Assembly (NCBI GenBank): GCA_026646885.1 | Contig: JAPKHK010000010.1 | Coordinates: forward strand, 73,857 to 137,856 | Length of the DNA: 64,000 nucleotides | Direction: 5' to 3' | Source of the DNA: Casimicrobiaceae bacterium | Lineage (GTDB): Bacteria; Pseudomonadota; Gammaproteobacteria; Burkholderiales; Casimicrobiaceae | Shown: in pieces, positions 19,103-27,688 of the stretch | How positions within the stretch are numbered: position 1 is the stretch's first letter | Layout of the letters: each line of letters begins with the position of its first letter | The notes under the pieces: model-generated | The model's database searches: none | Told to the model about the DNA's origin: nothing | Seen by the model: only the letters and a program-made list of their open reading frames with translations | Made by a program: the position numbers and the translations under genes

Positions 19103-20133
19103 CGGGATGCCAGCCAACAGCCCGGATCGGCCACATCCACCCGGTTTTCGACCGCCTGCGACAGGCAACGCAAGCCGCCACGGCATAAGCTTTCATACAC
19201 GCAGGCGGTGCAGCCGCTAGCAACGACCGTCGCATCACGCAGGCCGCGGAACAGTGCGCCCTCATAGAGCGTGGCCAGCGGGGTGTGGTGCAGGTTGCCG
19301 GCATCGATGGGCAAGCGCCGGCACGGATAAAGCGTGCCATCGGGCATGACGGTGATTAAGGTGTCGCCGGCCGTGCAGCGATAGGCCGGGCCACCACCAA
19401 GAAACTGCAGGGCACGATGCAGCGCGACTTCGGTGCGCTGCCCGATGCGCCTCTTGAGCCCGGAAGTCGCCTGCAGTTGCGTTTGTCGCATCAGCTCGAT
19501 GAACTCACGCGTTTCCTCGGCCGACAAACCCTGGAGCATCTGACCCTGGCCGCTCGGGATCATGCGGTCGGCCCACACCCGCGCGACGCTGAGCCTTTGC
19601 CCGAGGCGAACCACATCGGGAAACTCGCGAAAATTGTCGCGCTGCGCGGTAAACGCGATCATCACCCGCAGCCCCGCCGCAACCAGTTGCTGGATGCCCA
19701 CAACCGCTGCCGCGTGCTGCCCCTTCCCGCGCAGCGCATCATGTGTCGCCGGTGTGCCGTCGATGCTGACCTGCACGTAGCGCGGTGCCCATGCCGCCAG
19801 ACGGCGGGCGAGCGTGGCGTCGATCAGCGTGCCGTTACACAGGATAGCGAAGGTGAATTCGTCACGCAGGGCGACAAAACGCTCCAGTAGCGCGGGGAAC
19901 TCGGGATGCGCGAAAGGTTCGCCGCCGGTGACGGTGAGGTGTCCCGGAATACGCTGCGGCGCGCTGCCGAGAAAAGCACGAAACTGCTCCAGGATGGGCA
20001 GCCAATCGGTCAGGCCAAAGCCTGGATCGCGAAAATTTTCCTGATAACAATGCGCGCAGCGCAAGTTGCAGCGCTCGGTGATATGCCACTGCAAGCGCAG
20101 CCGTTGCGGCCGATACGGCGGATTCAGCGGCAT
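19099..20133 (-). CDS. radical SAM/SPASM peptide-modifying-type enzyme
   Basis: 344 residues from ATG 20133 (MPLNPPYRPQ), with GGAG five bases upstream. The radical SAM cluster motif is C22-x3-C26-x2-C29 in ERCNLRCAHCYQENF, followed by VTGGEPFAHPEF and VQVSIDG. The C-terminal SPASM region has cysteines in YRCTAGD, TLYPCRRLP, ASGCTACVYESLCRGGLRC and DPGCW, enough for auxiliary Fe-S clusters. SPASM enzymes usually modify peptides (thioether, Cα or Cβ cross-links) or mature quinone cofactors. No small precursor gene is adjacent. The Gly/Cys-rich tail of the convergent neighbour is the obvious candidate substrate. Confidence 0.87.
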   Translation of the reverse strand: MPLNPPYRPQRLRLQWHITERCNLRCAHCYQENFRDPGFGLTDWLPILEQFRAFLGSAPQRIPGHLTVTGGEPFAHPEFPALLERFVALRDEFTFAILCNGTLIDATLARRLAAWAPRYVQVSIDGTPATHDALRGKGQHAAAVVGIQQLVAAGLRVMIAFTAQRDNFREFPDVVRLGQRLSVARVWADRMIPSGQGQMLQGLSAEETREFIELMRQTQLQATSGLKRRIGQRTEVALHRALQFLGGGPAYRCTAGDTLITVMPDGTLYPCRRLPIDAGNLHHTPLATLYEGALFRGLRDATVVASGCTACVYESLCRGGLRCLSQAVENRVDVADPGCWLASR

Positions 20134-20505
20134 GCAAGCTCCGAGGGAAATGCGACTGCCGCGAGCAGACTCTCGACGGCCAATCCGCTCACGACACTCG
20201 CCGTCTTGTCTTGGATAATGGGAAAGCATCGGCCGTGGCGGTGCACGCTCCTAGGGCCGCTTGCCTCGCTCGAATTTCCCTGCGGCAGGCTTCCGAACCG
20301 AAGATTCGGTCCGCGAGGTGGTTTCGGGGCGCGTTCATGGGTGCAGTCTAGCACTCCACTTTCGCTCGGTCACTTAACTGCGGGTGACCGCGCGAGGCGC
20401 GCGCCTGCGCGTTCTCTAGGCGATCGATAAACCCCTGCGAAATACGCGAGGCCGTTCACCTGAAATGTCAATTACCCATCGGCCAGTCTATGATGGCGTT
20501 TGCGC
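20134..20505. other. intergenic region between divergent genes
   Basis: 372 bp separate the radical SAM gene (minus) from the nucleotidase gene (plus). It should contain two divergent promoters, but I see no strong -35/-10 pair, no long inverted repeat and no conserved small reading frame. Confidence 0.4.
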
Positions 20506-21198
20506 ATGGATCATAAAACTTCGCCCGATGCTTGTGGAGTCCCCTTGAAACCTGACTGGAACGCCATCGATACCGTGCTGCTCGACATGGACGGCACGCT
20601 GCTCGATCTTCATTTCGACAACCATTTCTGGCAAACGCACGTCCCTCTGCGCTACGCCGAGAAGCACGGGCTCAGCGGCGAGGCGGCGGGCGCCCACCTG
20701 GCCGAGCGCTATGGCGCCAAGACGGGCACGCTGGACTGGTATAGCGTGGATTATTGGTCGCGGGAATTGGCACTCGATATAGCTGCCTTGAAGGCGGAAG
20801 TGGCGCACCTCATCGCCGTGCATCCGGACGTTACTGACTTTCTCGATGCTTTGCGGCAGATGCGCAAACGCGTCTTGCTCGTCACCAATGCGCACCACAA
20901 GAGTCTTGCATTGAAAATGGCGCGCACGGGCCTCGCGGTGCACTTCGATGTGCTCGTTACCTCACACGAAATCGGCCTGCCCAAGGAAGACGCGGATTTC
21001 TGGCCGGCTCTGGCCGCGTTTCATCCCTTCGAGCCGGCACGTAGCCTCCTGATCGACGACAGCCTGCCGGTGCTGCGCGCGGCGCGCGAGGCCGGCATCG
21101 CGCACCTTCTGGGCATCGCGCAACCCGACTCGCGGCGGCCGCGCAAAGACACGGGTGAGTTCATGGCGATCGATCGATTCGCGCAGATCATGCCTTGA
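20506..21198 (+). CDS. yrfG: HAD-family GMP/IMP nucleotidase
   Basis: 230 residues, HAD-IA hydrolase. Motif I is TVLLDMDGTLLDLHFDN with both aspartates, motif II is LLVTNAHHKSL, motif III has Lys in GLPKEDADFW, and motif IV is SLLIDDSLPVL. The LDLHFDNHFW start and the length match YrfG, which dephosphorylates GMP and IMP in the cytoplasm. ATG 20506 is used. An in-frame TTG further on (before KPDWNAIDTV), with GGAG upstream, is also a credible start and would remove about 15 residues. It stands alone on its strand. Confidence 0.85.
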   Translation: MDHKTSPDACGVPLKPDWNAIDTVLLDMDGTLLDLHFDNHFWQTHVPLRYAEKHGLSGEAAGAHLAERYGAKTGTLDWYSVDYWSRELALDIAALKAEVAHLIAVHPDVTDFLDALRQMRKRVLLVTNAHHKSLALKMARTGLAVHFDVLVTSHEIGLPKEDADFWPALAAFHPFEPARSLLIDDSLPVLRAAREAGIAHLLGIAQPDSRRPRKDTGEFMAIDRFAQIMP

Positions 21199-21348
21199 CC
21201 TGAACGCCGCTGAGCGGCACGAAGACGGGGATGGGGGAACGGGCGCGGCGAAAACCCGATTCGTGTCATCGTCGCCATGGCCGTTGGCTTGAAACGAGCC
21301 GTTTTCGCGCGTATCTTGCGGCCTAGATCGACGCTGGAGGAAATAACG

Positions 21349-22971
21349 ATGCTGGGTCTCATGCAGAACAAGCCGCTGCTGATTTCCTCGCTGATTCGGC
21401 ACGCCGAAGCCTATCACGGCGATACGGAAATCGTGTCGCGCGAAACGCATGGCGGCATTTTTCGCTACACCTATCGCGACGCTCACACCCGATCCCGGCA
21501 GCTCGCGCGTGCGCTGATCGCGCTGGGCGTCAAAGCGGGCGATCGCCTCGCTTCGCTGGCGTGGAACAACCATCGCCACTTCGAGCTGTACTACGGCATC
21601 TCGGGCATGGGGGCGGTGCTCAACACGGTGAATCCGCGCCTTTTTCCGGACCAGATAAGCTTCATTCTCAATCATGCGGAGGACAGTTATGTCTTCTTCG
21701 ACATCACCTTCGCGCCGCTCGTGGAAGGGCTCGCGGCGCATTGCCCGGGTGTAAAGGCCTGGGTGGCGCTAACCGACCGCGAGCACATGCCCAAGACGGC
21801 ACTCACCAATGTGCTTTGCTACGAAGATCTCGTCAACGGCCATTCGGACGACTATGAATGGCCGGAGTTCGATGAGCATACGGCCTCCTCGCTGTGCTAC
21901 ACCTCCGGCACCACGGGCAACCCGAAGGGTGCACTTTATTCGCATCGCTCGACGATCTTGCATACGCTGGCCGCTGCCTTGCCCGATGCCCTCAACCTTT
22001 CGGCGCGCGACACGGTGCTGCCGGTGGTGCCGCTTTTTCACGTGAACGCCTGGGGTTTGCCTTACTGCGCTGCGCTGACCGGTGCCAAGCTCGTGCTGCC
22101 GGGGCCCAACCTCGACGGCGCCAGTCTGTACGAGTTGTTCGAGCAGGAAAAGGTGACGCTATCCGCCGGAGTGCCCACCATCTGGCTCGGCCTTCTACAA
22201 TATCTGCAAAGCAAGGCGCTCAAGCTCAGCACCGTGAAGCGCCTGGTGATCGGCGGCTCGGCCGCGCCGCCGGCCATGATTCGCGCCTTCGATGAACACT
22301 TCGGCATCACCGTATTGCACGCCTGGGGCATGACGGAAATGAGCCCGCTGGGCACCGTCAATACCTTCAAGGGCAAACACGCCGCACTTTCCCCGCAAGC
22401 GCGCGAGGCTTTGCGCATCAAGCAGGGGCGCCCCCTTTACGGTGTGGAGATGAAGATCGTCGATGGCGAAGGCAAGGAGTTGCCGCACGATGGCCAGGCC
22501 TTCGGCGACCTCATGGTGCGCGGGCCGTGGGTCGTTTCCGGCTACTACAAAAGCGAAGGCGGCAATCCGCTGCGCGAGGGTTGGTTTCCCACCGGCGACG
22601 TGGCGACCATGGACGCCGACGGCTACATCCAGATCACCGATCGCTCGAAAGATGTCATCAAGTCCGGCGGCGAATGGATCAGCTCCATTCAAATCGAGAA
22701 TACCGCGGTGGCGCACCCCGCCGTAGCGGAAGCCGCCGTGATCGGCATTGCGCACCCGAAGTGGGACGAGCGGCCGCTGCTCATCGTGGTGAAGAAGCCG
22801 GGGCAGGACGTCACGCGCGAAGCGCTGCTCGACTTCCTGCGTGACAAAGTAACCAAATGGTGGCTGCCCGACGATGTGGTGTTCGTGGAGAGCCTGCCCC
22901 ACACGGCAACCGGCAAGCTGCTTAAAACCAAGCTGCGGGAAGAGTTTCGCGACCACGTATTGACGCGATAG
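21349..22971 (+). CDS. fatty acid--CoA ligase, AlkK/DmdB-like
   Basis: 540 residues from ATG 21349, set by GGAGG eight bases upstream. The ANL adenylating-enzyme motifs are all present: the P-loop-like SSLCYTSGTTGNPKGALYSH, VLHAWGMTEMSPLG, the FPTGDVATMDADGYIQITDR hinge region, KDVIKSGGEWISSIQIEN, and the catalytic lysine in LPHTATGKLLKTKL. The N-terminus MLGLMQNKPLLISSLIRHA is characteristic of medium/long-chain acyl-CoA synthetases (AlkK) and of the close 3-methylthiopropionyl-CoA ligases (DmdB). It activates a carboxylic acid to its CoA thioester with ATP. It is a single gene with no obvious operon partner. Confidence 0.9.
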   Translation: MLGLMQNKPLLISSLIRHAEAYHGDTEIVSRETHGGIFRYTYRDAHTRSRQLARALIALGVKAGDRLASLAWNNHRHFELYYGISGMGAVLNTVNPRLFPDQISFILNHAEDSYVFFDITFAPLVEGLAAHCPGVKAWVALTDREHMPKTALTNVLCYEDLVNGHSDDYEWPEFDEHTASSLCYTSGTTGNPKGALYSHRSTILHTLAAALPDALNLSARDTVLPVVPLFHVNAWGLPYCAALTGAKLVLPGPNLDGASLYELFEQEKVTLSAGVPTIWLGLLQYLQSKALKLSTVKRLVIGGSAAPPAMIRAFDEHFGITVLHAWGMTEMSPLGTVNTFKGKHAALSPQAREALRIKQGRPLYGVEMKIVDGEGKELPHDGQAFGDLMVRGPWVVSGYYKSEGGNPLREGWFPTGDVATMDADGYIQITDRSKDVIKSGGEWISSIQIENTAVAHPAVAEAAVIGIAHPKWDERPLLIVVKKPGQDVTREALLDFLRDKVTKWWLPDDVVFVESLPHTATGKLLKTKLREEFRDHVLTR

Positions 22972-23529
22972 GCCAGCGGACGGGGGCAGCGACTGTTTTT
23001 TGCCCGGCCCCCTTAGCCGAGTGATGCAAGCTCTACCGCTTGGATAGATGGTCTGGATAAATGGGATAGATTGGGTCGGTGGATAAATGGGGTCGGATAA
23101 ATGGGGTCGCGGGATAAATGGGGTCGGGAGTCATACTTCTCCTCGCGTTGGTCCTGTTGCGGCGGTATTTGCTCATTTCTTTGGGCAGCAGATGCCCGAC
23201 GCGCTTGCTGATTGGCGGTGCTGAAAGCGGCGTGCCAATTTGTATCGGATCATCGTCCAGGCACGGCGCGTGACTGCACGTTCATTCATTCCCATTTCCC
23301 CGACTCCGTGCTCGCTGCCGACTCTGCGGCCATTTCGGCGCCGGCAAAGATAGTCACCGACGTGCCGCGCGCTTGTGAATATTGAGTTCACCCGCGAGGC
23401 GGCACGAAAGGTCGTCCCAGAGGGGGGGTCGGGTACGCGGTCTGCTATCCTGCCCGTTGGTTCTGTGGGCCGTGATGATTCCATGACCCGAGGAGCTGCC
23501 GTCAACAACATTTTTTGGTGGAGGCTATC
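22972..23529. other. intergenic region with RAYT-type repeats, otherwise empty
   Basis: 558 bp. The first third holds the GGATAAATGGGGTCG repeats described separately. The remainder has no coding pattern I trust, and a minus-strand open frame across it shows no family similarity. A GGAGG ribosome site for the beta-helix gene lies at its right end. Confidence 0.45.
23055..23136 (+). repeat. GGATAAATGGGGTCG tandem repeats ending in GGAGTCATAC
   Basis: Three near-contiguous copies of GGATAAATGGGGTCG lie at 23081-23095, 23095-23109 and 23112-23126, with degenerate copies upstream (GGATAAATGGGATAG at 23055). The block ends in GGAGTCATAC. The same layout (repeated ATAAAnnGGG units, then GGGTCGGGAGTC) occurs at 16321-16412, and the terminal motif recurs beside the RAYT gene at 62.3 kb. 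Confidence 0.7.
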
Positions 23530-24534
23530 ATGATTCGTTTTGTTGCCCTGGTCGTTGGTTTCACCGTTCTGCTCGCTTGCGCGGGCGAGTCGTGCGCCGC
23601 GCAACGTACTTTCGTTTCGGTGCTGGGCAACGACGCCAATACGGCGAGTAACTGCTCCAATGCCTTTCCCTGTCGAGGTTTCGGGGCTGCGCTTACCGTG
23701 ACCGATGCCGGTGGCGAGATCGTCGTCAAAGATTCGGGCGGCTACGGGCCGGTCAGCATCGACAAATCAGTGTCGATCATCGCGCCGGAAGGTGTTTATG
23801 CGGGCATCAGCGTGTTTCCGGGCAACAACGGGATCACCATTGCCACCGCGAGTGTCAATTTTCGCCTCAAAGGTCTAACCATCAATGGCCTGGGCGGTAC
23901 GCGCGGCGTTTACATGACGGCGGGCGCGAGTCTCACCGTGGAAAATTGTGTCATTCTCAATTTTCCGTCGACGCCCTACGGTCACGGGATCTCGGTCGAA
24001 ACCGGCGCAGTCGTCCATGTGCTCGACAGCTTACTGCAGGGAAACTACGTTGGTGTTTCGCTGCAAGGGGGTGCGAATGCGCTGTTGTCCCGCACGCGTC
24101 TGCTCGACGGCAGCTATGGCTTGAGTGTCTTCTCGGGGACGAGCGGACAGACCACAATGGCCGAGTTGACTCACAGCGAGATTCGCAACTCGTATCACGG
24201 AGCGCTCGCGGAGGCGTATACCTCAGGAACCGCGGTCCTGCGCATCAACAATGCCATGATCGCGAACAACTATTACGGCGTTTCGGTCATCGGTTCAGGT
24301 GCAAGTGCGCGGGCCAGCGTCACCGACAGCCTGCTGACAGACCAAAGCGATTGCGGCATTGCCGGCTGGAACAGCGGCACGCAGCTCATCATCAGCAGCA
24401 ACCGCGCACTGCGAAACAAATACGCCTTCTGCCAGTCCTTTGGTGCAGTCGTCGAGTCGACTGGGGACAACACCGTGCGGCAGAGCATCACTGCCGATAC
24501 CGACGGGACTGTGACCACCGTTGGGAAGATCTGA
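23530..24534 (+). CDS. exported right-handed parallel beta-helix protein
   Basis: 334 residues from ATG 23530, with GGAGG at the ideal distance. A signal peptide (VALVVGFTVLLACAGESCAA) is followed by a conserved N-terminal cap (TFVSVLGNDANTASNCSNAF, then PCRGFGAAL). Ladder-like repeats follow (GLTINGLGGTRGVYMTAGAS, VENCVILNF, VLDSLLQGNYVGVSLQGG, NNAMIANNYYGVSVIGSGAS) typical of a pectate-lyase-like beta helix. No catalytic triad of a lyase could be assigned, so binding or structural roles are equally possible. It is secreted or periplasmic and appears monocistronic. Confidence 0.82.
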   Translation: MIRFVALVVGFTVLLACAGESCAAQRTFVSVLGNDANTASNCSNAFPCRGFGAALTVTDAGGEIVVKDSGGYGPVSIDKSVSIIAPEGVYAGISVFPGNNGITIATASVNFRLKGLTINGLGGTRGVYMTAGASLTVENCVILNFPSTPYGHGISVETGAVVHVLDSLLQGNYVGVSLQGGANALLSRTRLLDGSYGLSVFSGTSGQTTMAELTHSEIRNSYHGALAEAYTSGTAVLRINNAMIANNYYGVSVIGSGASARASVTDSLLTDQSDCGIAGWNSGTQLIISSNRALRNKYAFCQSFGAVVESTGDNTVRQSITADTDGTVTTVGKI

Positions 24535-24734
24535 TCGCCAGGGCTGAGAGAAAGGGGCAACAAGAGGGGCGGGAATCCTATGCGTTGGTCGCGCGCCATT
24601 GCCCCGTCATTCGCGTGCCCCGCTGCGCCAGCAAAGGTTGTGTGTTGTCTCCGCGCCCCTGTGGACGGACCTTGGGTTCCTCGTTGCCGAGGATCGTCGT
24701 GGACTGAAGGCTTGCTCTGAGAATGGAGGACCTC

Positions 24735-24979
24735 ATGGAATTCGTCTGGTTCATCGTGGTCGGGTTGATCGCAGGGTGGCTTGCGGGTCTGCTCGTCAAA
24801 GGGGCGGATTCGGGGTTGTCGGTGACATCGTTGTCGGCATGTTGGGCGCGTTGCTTGGGGGCTTTTTGTTCCGCTCTCTGGGTGCATCGCTCGGTGGCGG
24901 CCTGATTGGCTCCGTAGTCGTGGCGACCATTGGGGCGGTGATTCTTGTTCTTGTTGTGCGTCTAATCAAACGCGCCTAG
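24735..24979 (+). pseudogene. GlsB/YeaQ/YmgE-type small membrane protein, frameshifted
   Basis: ATG 24735 with GGAGG upstream begins MEFVWFIVVGLIAGWLAGLL, the typical start of this stress-associated family. After VKG the frame changes. The expected continuation (GFGVVGDIVVGMLGALLGGF, then LFRSLGASLGGGLIGS and a third helix ending in RLIKRA) is found one base off, up to the stop at 24979. Adding one G to the run at 24801-24804 would restore a normal protein of about 80 residues. Either the gene is broken by a 1-bp deletion or the sequence has a homopolymer error. Confidence 0.8.
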
Positions 24980-25082
24980 AAACACAACCTTTCCCGTTAT
25001 TCAACCAGCCAGGGCCAGCTCTTCCCGCCGGAGCATGCGGCTGAGCTTGGCGTAGAGCAGATTGGCCACTCGAGGATAACCA

Positions 25083-25424
25083 ATGTTCCGCAGAATCGTT
25101 GCAATGGCATTGCTCGTCTCATTCGTGGCGATGGCCACTTCAGGCGCCATGATGTTCGTGATCGAAAGACCGTCCTTCACGATGCAAATGCATCCTGTTC
25201 ACAAATTGTTCGGTATCTTGATGGTTCTCTCCGCCGTTGCTCACATGACGCTGAACTTTCACAGCATCACGGCTCACATCAGATCTCGCACCGGCATCGT
25301 GGTGGCGATCACCTTGTCCGTCCTTCTGGTTCTGCTGTATGCGGTCGCCGCGAACAACGCGGTCCCAGAAGACCTTGCCAAAGAGATGGATGCGGCAGCC
25401 GCCAGCGCCGAGAGCCGAAAATGA
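25083..25424 (+). CDS. small DUF4405-like membrane protein
   Basis: 113 residues with three hydrophobic helices: VAMALLVSFVAMATSGAMMF, KLFGILMVLSAVAHMTLNFH and GIVVAITLSVLLVLLYAVAA. The histidines in HPVHKLFG, AHMTLNFH and SITAHI, placed at helix ends, match the DUF4405/cytochrome-b-like pattern, so heme binding is possible. The tail is acidic/Ala-rich. It lies just before the TrhA gene on the same strand but 128 bp away, so an operon is uncertain. Confidence 0.65.
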   Translation: MFRRIVAMALLVSFVAMATSGAMMFVIERPSFTMQMHPVHKLFGILMVLSAVAHMTLNFHSITAHIRSRTGIVVAITLSVLLVLLYAVAANNAVPEDLAKEMDAAAASAESRK

Positions 25425-25552
25425 GTGCTCGTCAGCGTAACCGCTCAGGAGTCCCCGGCAGGCGTGTAGAATGCGTGCTTCGCCGCGCGTGAATCGCTTC
25501 TTGCCGACCAGGACAGGTACCGCAGGCCGCGCGCGCAACCAGGAGTACATGT

Positions 25553-26185
25553 TTGTATCGCGGTGAACGTTTCAACGGCTACAGCCATCTCGCCGGAGCC
25601 GCGCTGGCGCTTGCGGGCGCAACGGTGCTGATCGTCCTGGGCGCCTTGCGCGCCGACCCCTGGAAAACGGTGAGTTTTTCGGTATATGGCGCTACGCTGA
25701 TTCTGCTTTATGGCGTCTCCACGCTCTACCACAGCACGCGCGGCAGGACCAAAGAGGTATTTCGCAAGCTCGATCACTGCGCGATTTATTTGCTGATTGC
25801 CGGCACTTACACGCCTTTTACCCTCGTCAGTCTGCGCGGCCCTTGGGGCTGGTCGATCTTCGGCGTGGTTTGGGGGTTGGCGCTGCTGGGCGTGGTGCAG
25901 GAGTTCATTCTAGGCAAAGGCGCGCGGCTTCCTTCGCTGGCGATCTATGTGACCATGGGATGGGTGGCGCTCGTCGCGGTAGTGCCCCTGATCGACGCGC
26001 TCGGCCCTGGTGGCTTCGCTTGGGTAGCGGCCGGCGGCGTGGTCTATACCGCGGGCATCGTCTTCTACCTTTTCGACGAGCGCTTCCGCCATTGGCATGG
26101 CATATGGCATTTGTTTGTCGTTGCCGGCAGCGTCGTGCATTACCTCGCTATTTTGCTTTACGTCGCTTGCCCACAATGTGGTTAA
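25553..26185 (+). CDS. TrhA/hemolysin III family membrane protein
   Basis: 210 residues starting at TTG 25553, with AGGAG seven bases upstream; the nearby ATG 25549 is out of frame. It has seven membrane helices and the PAQR-like motifs: ERFNGYSHLAGAALALAG, GVSTLYHSTRGR, FRKLDHCAIYLLIAGTYTPF, and near the end RHWHGIWHLFVVAGSVVHY. The Ser/His/Asp set that would form the metal site is present. Bacterial members are linked to membrane-fluidity homeostasis, and haemolytic activity is doubtful. It appears monocistronic. Confidence 0.87.
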   Translation: MYRGERFNGYSHLAGAALALAGATVLIVLGALRADPWKTVSFSVYGATLILLYGVSTLYHSTRGRTKEVFRKLDHCAIYLLIAGTYTPFTLVSLRGPWGWSIFGVVWGLALLGVVQEFILGKGARLPSLAIYVTMGWVALVAVVPLIDALGPGGFAWVAAGGVVYTAGIVFYLFDERFRHWHGIWHLFVVAGSVVHYLAILLYVACPQCG

Positions 26186-26366
26186 GCTACCTGATGCCTT
26201 TTTCCGGCCGCGGCACGGACAATGGGTGGTGCGAACCATCAAGCACAAGCCCAAACGATCGGGTTTGACCGCGGCGCGACCGGTGAGTATGCTGGTCTAG
26301 CCGCGTGAGTTGCCGGATTGACGGACCGCGGTCTGATCGGATTGTGATATCGAAGGAGCACTAGCG

Positions 26367-26954
26367 ATGCAAGTGACCGATCTTCTCTCTCAAATGGGTG
26401 GACTCCAATCGATGGCGCGCGAACTCGGGGTGAGCGAAGAGCAAGCCGCCAGCGGCGCCGAAGCGCTGCTGCCGGCCATCCTTGGCGGCTTCAAGAAGCA
26501 GGCGCAGAGCGCGCCCAGCGGCATCGAAGGACTGGGCGGGTTGCTGGGTCAATTGGGTGGCGGCGGCCTGCTCGACGAAGTACTTGCGCCGCAGCCTACG
26601 GATTTGAGCCACGGCAATGCGGTCCTGGGGGAGATTTTTGGTTCCAAGGAAATCAGCCGCACGGTGGCGCAGAACGCCGCAAGTCAAACCGGACTCGACC
26701 CCTCCATGCTCAAGCAGATGTTGCCCATGTTGGCGATGATGGTGACCGGAGTCATGTCGCGGCAAGGCGGGCTCGACAGCCCGGCTCCCTCGGGCGGCCT
26801 TGGCGGATTGCTGGGTGGCCTGCTGGGCGGGAGCAGCCCAGCCCCCACGAATACTGCGGGTGGTTTGTCCGGTCTGGTGTCGATGCTCGACATGGATGGC
26901 AACGGCAATCCGCTGGATGACATCCTGCGCGTGGCCGGCAAGGCCTTGCGCTAG
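26367..26954 (+). CDS. DUF937 domain protein
   Basis: 195 residues. The N-terminus (VTDLLSQMGGLQSMARELGV, SEEQAASGAEALLPAILGGF) is the DUF937 repeat fold. A Gly/Leu-rich central part follows (GLGGLLGQLGGGGLLDEVLA, GGLGGLLGGLLGGSS). The C-terminus MLDMDGNGNPLDDILRVAGK looks like a single Ca-binding-type loop. There is no signal peptide. The function of the family is unknown. The next gene, a DUF2853 protein, follows on the same strand about 100 bp later. Confidence 0.8.
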   Translation: MQVTDLLSQMGGLQSMARELGVSEEQAASGAEALLPAILGGFKKQAQSAPSGIEGLGGLLGQLGGGGLLDEVLAPQPTDLSHGNAVLGEIFGSKEISRTVAQNAASQTGLDPSMLKQMLPMLAMMVTGVMSRQGGLDSPAPSGGLGGLLGGLLGGSSPAPTNTAGGLSGLVSMLDMDGNGNPLDDILRVAGKALR

Positions 26955-27057
26955 GCGAAAACTCTCTAAGGCGCGAATCGAGCGTGGGAATGTCGCATTC
27001 TTCCAGCGCATTTCATGGCGATTCGCGATGGGTAGTTCATCAACAGAGGAGATCAGC

Positions 27058-27369
27058 ATGGCCGATTATGTGACCGACGTGCGCAAGTACACCCCCAGCG
27101 TCAATGAAGCCGCCGTCGCGGCAATTGTTAAGTACTGCGGCATCGCCTTGCAGAATGCCGACTCATCATTGGTTTCGGCAACCGACTCCAAAGAACTGGC
27201 GACCGTGCGCGACGGCTTTGCCGCCAAGAAACTCGGTTTGGACGGTGCTGCTGCCGATACGGGCATCAAGACGGTGGTGGCAAAAATGAAAGATACGCCG
27301 CGCAAGCACCGCGTGACTTTCTATTACCTGTTGGCGGAAGCGACCGGCACTCTGAACAAGCTCGCCTGA
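27058..27369 (+). CDS. DUF2853 family protein
   Basis: 103 residues from ATG 27058 with AGAGGAG upstream. The sequence DYVTDVRKYTPSVNEAAVAA, VKYCGIALQNADSSLVSATD and the C-terminal KHRVTFYYLLAEATGTLNKL match DUF2853, a small helical cytoplasmic family of unknown function. A terminator-like hairpin follows at 27391. Codon use is like that of the neighbours. Confidence 0.8.
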   Translation: MADYVTDVRKYTPSVNEAAVAAIVKYCGIALQNADSSLVSATDSKELATVRDGFAAKKLGLDGAAADTGIKTVVAKMKDTPRKHRVTFYYLLAEATGTLNKLA

Positions 27370-27688
27370 GTTGCCTGAGGTTCCAAAGGAGGGATTGGCC
27401 GCGGCCGGTCCCTTTTGTCATTGATACCCGCGCTCACGAGAGGCGAACCGTCTGCTTGGCCGGCTTGCAATGGTTCCGAGGGAGCTTGAGGTTGGGCTGG
27501 GTGACTGCCAATCTGCAAGAAAGCCGAGGCGGCGTGGAATCTCTTGTCCTAGCGCAACGGAACCCAATCAAGAGACGCGCAAGCGCGACGCATTGCCTCG
27601 CCCCTTTTCTTGCAGAACACCGGCTCAACTGAGCCCGTTCCCCGACCTCGGTGCAAAGAGGCCTCGTATTGACTGAGGGATCCGTGAT
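27370..27688. other. intergenic region, only a terminator seen
   Basis: 319 bp between the DUF2853 and prenyltransferase genes. Apart from the hairpin at its left end I see no repeat, RNA gene or coding pattern. The promoter for the prenyltransferase must lie here but cannot be placed. Confidence 0.4.
27391..27416 (+). terminator. intrinsic terminator after DUF2853 gene
   Basis: The stem pairs GGGA (27391-27394) with TCCC around the self-complementary GGCCGCGGCC core. It is followed by TTTT at 27413-27416, about 20 bp after the stop codon. Confidence 0.6.

Noticed and set aside
17948..19186. 412-residue minus-strand open frame across the Gly/Cys-tailed gene
   Set aside because: Antisense to two genes with recognisable domains; low-complexity Ala/Gly/Arg content.
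23173..23604. 143-residue minus-strand open frame in the 23-kb intergenic region
   Set aside because: No ribosome site, no hydrophobic or domain pattern, and overlaps the start of the beta-helix gene.
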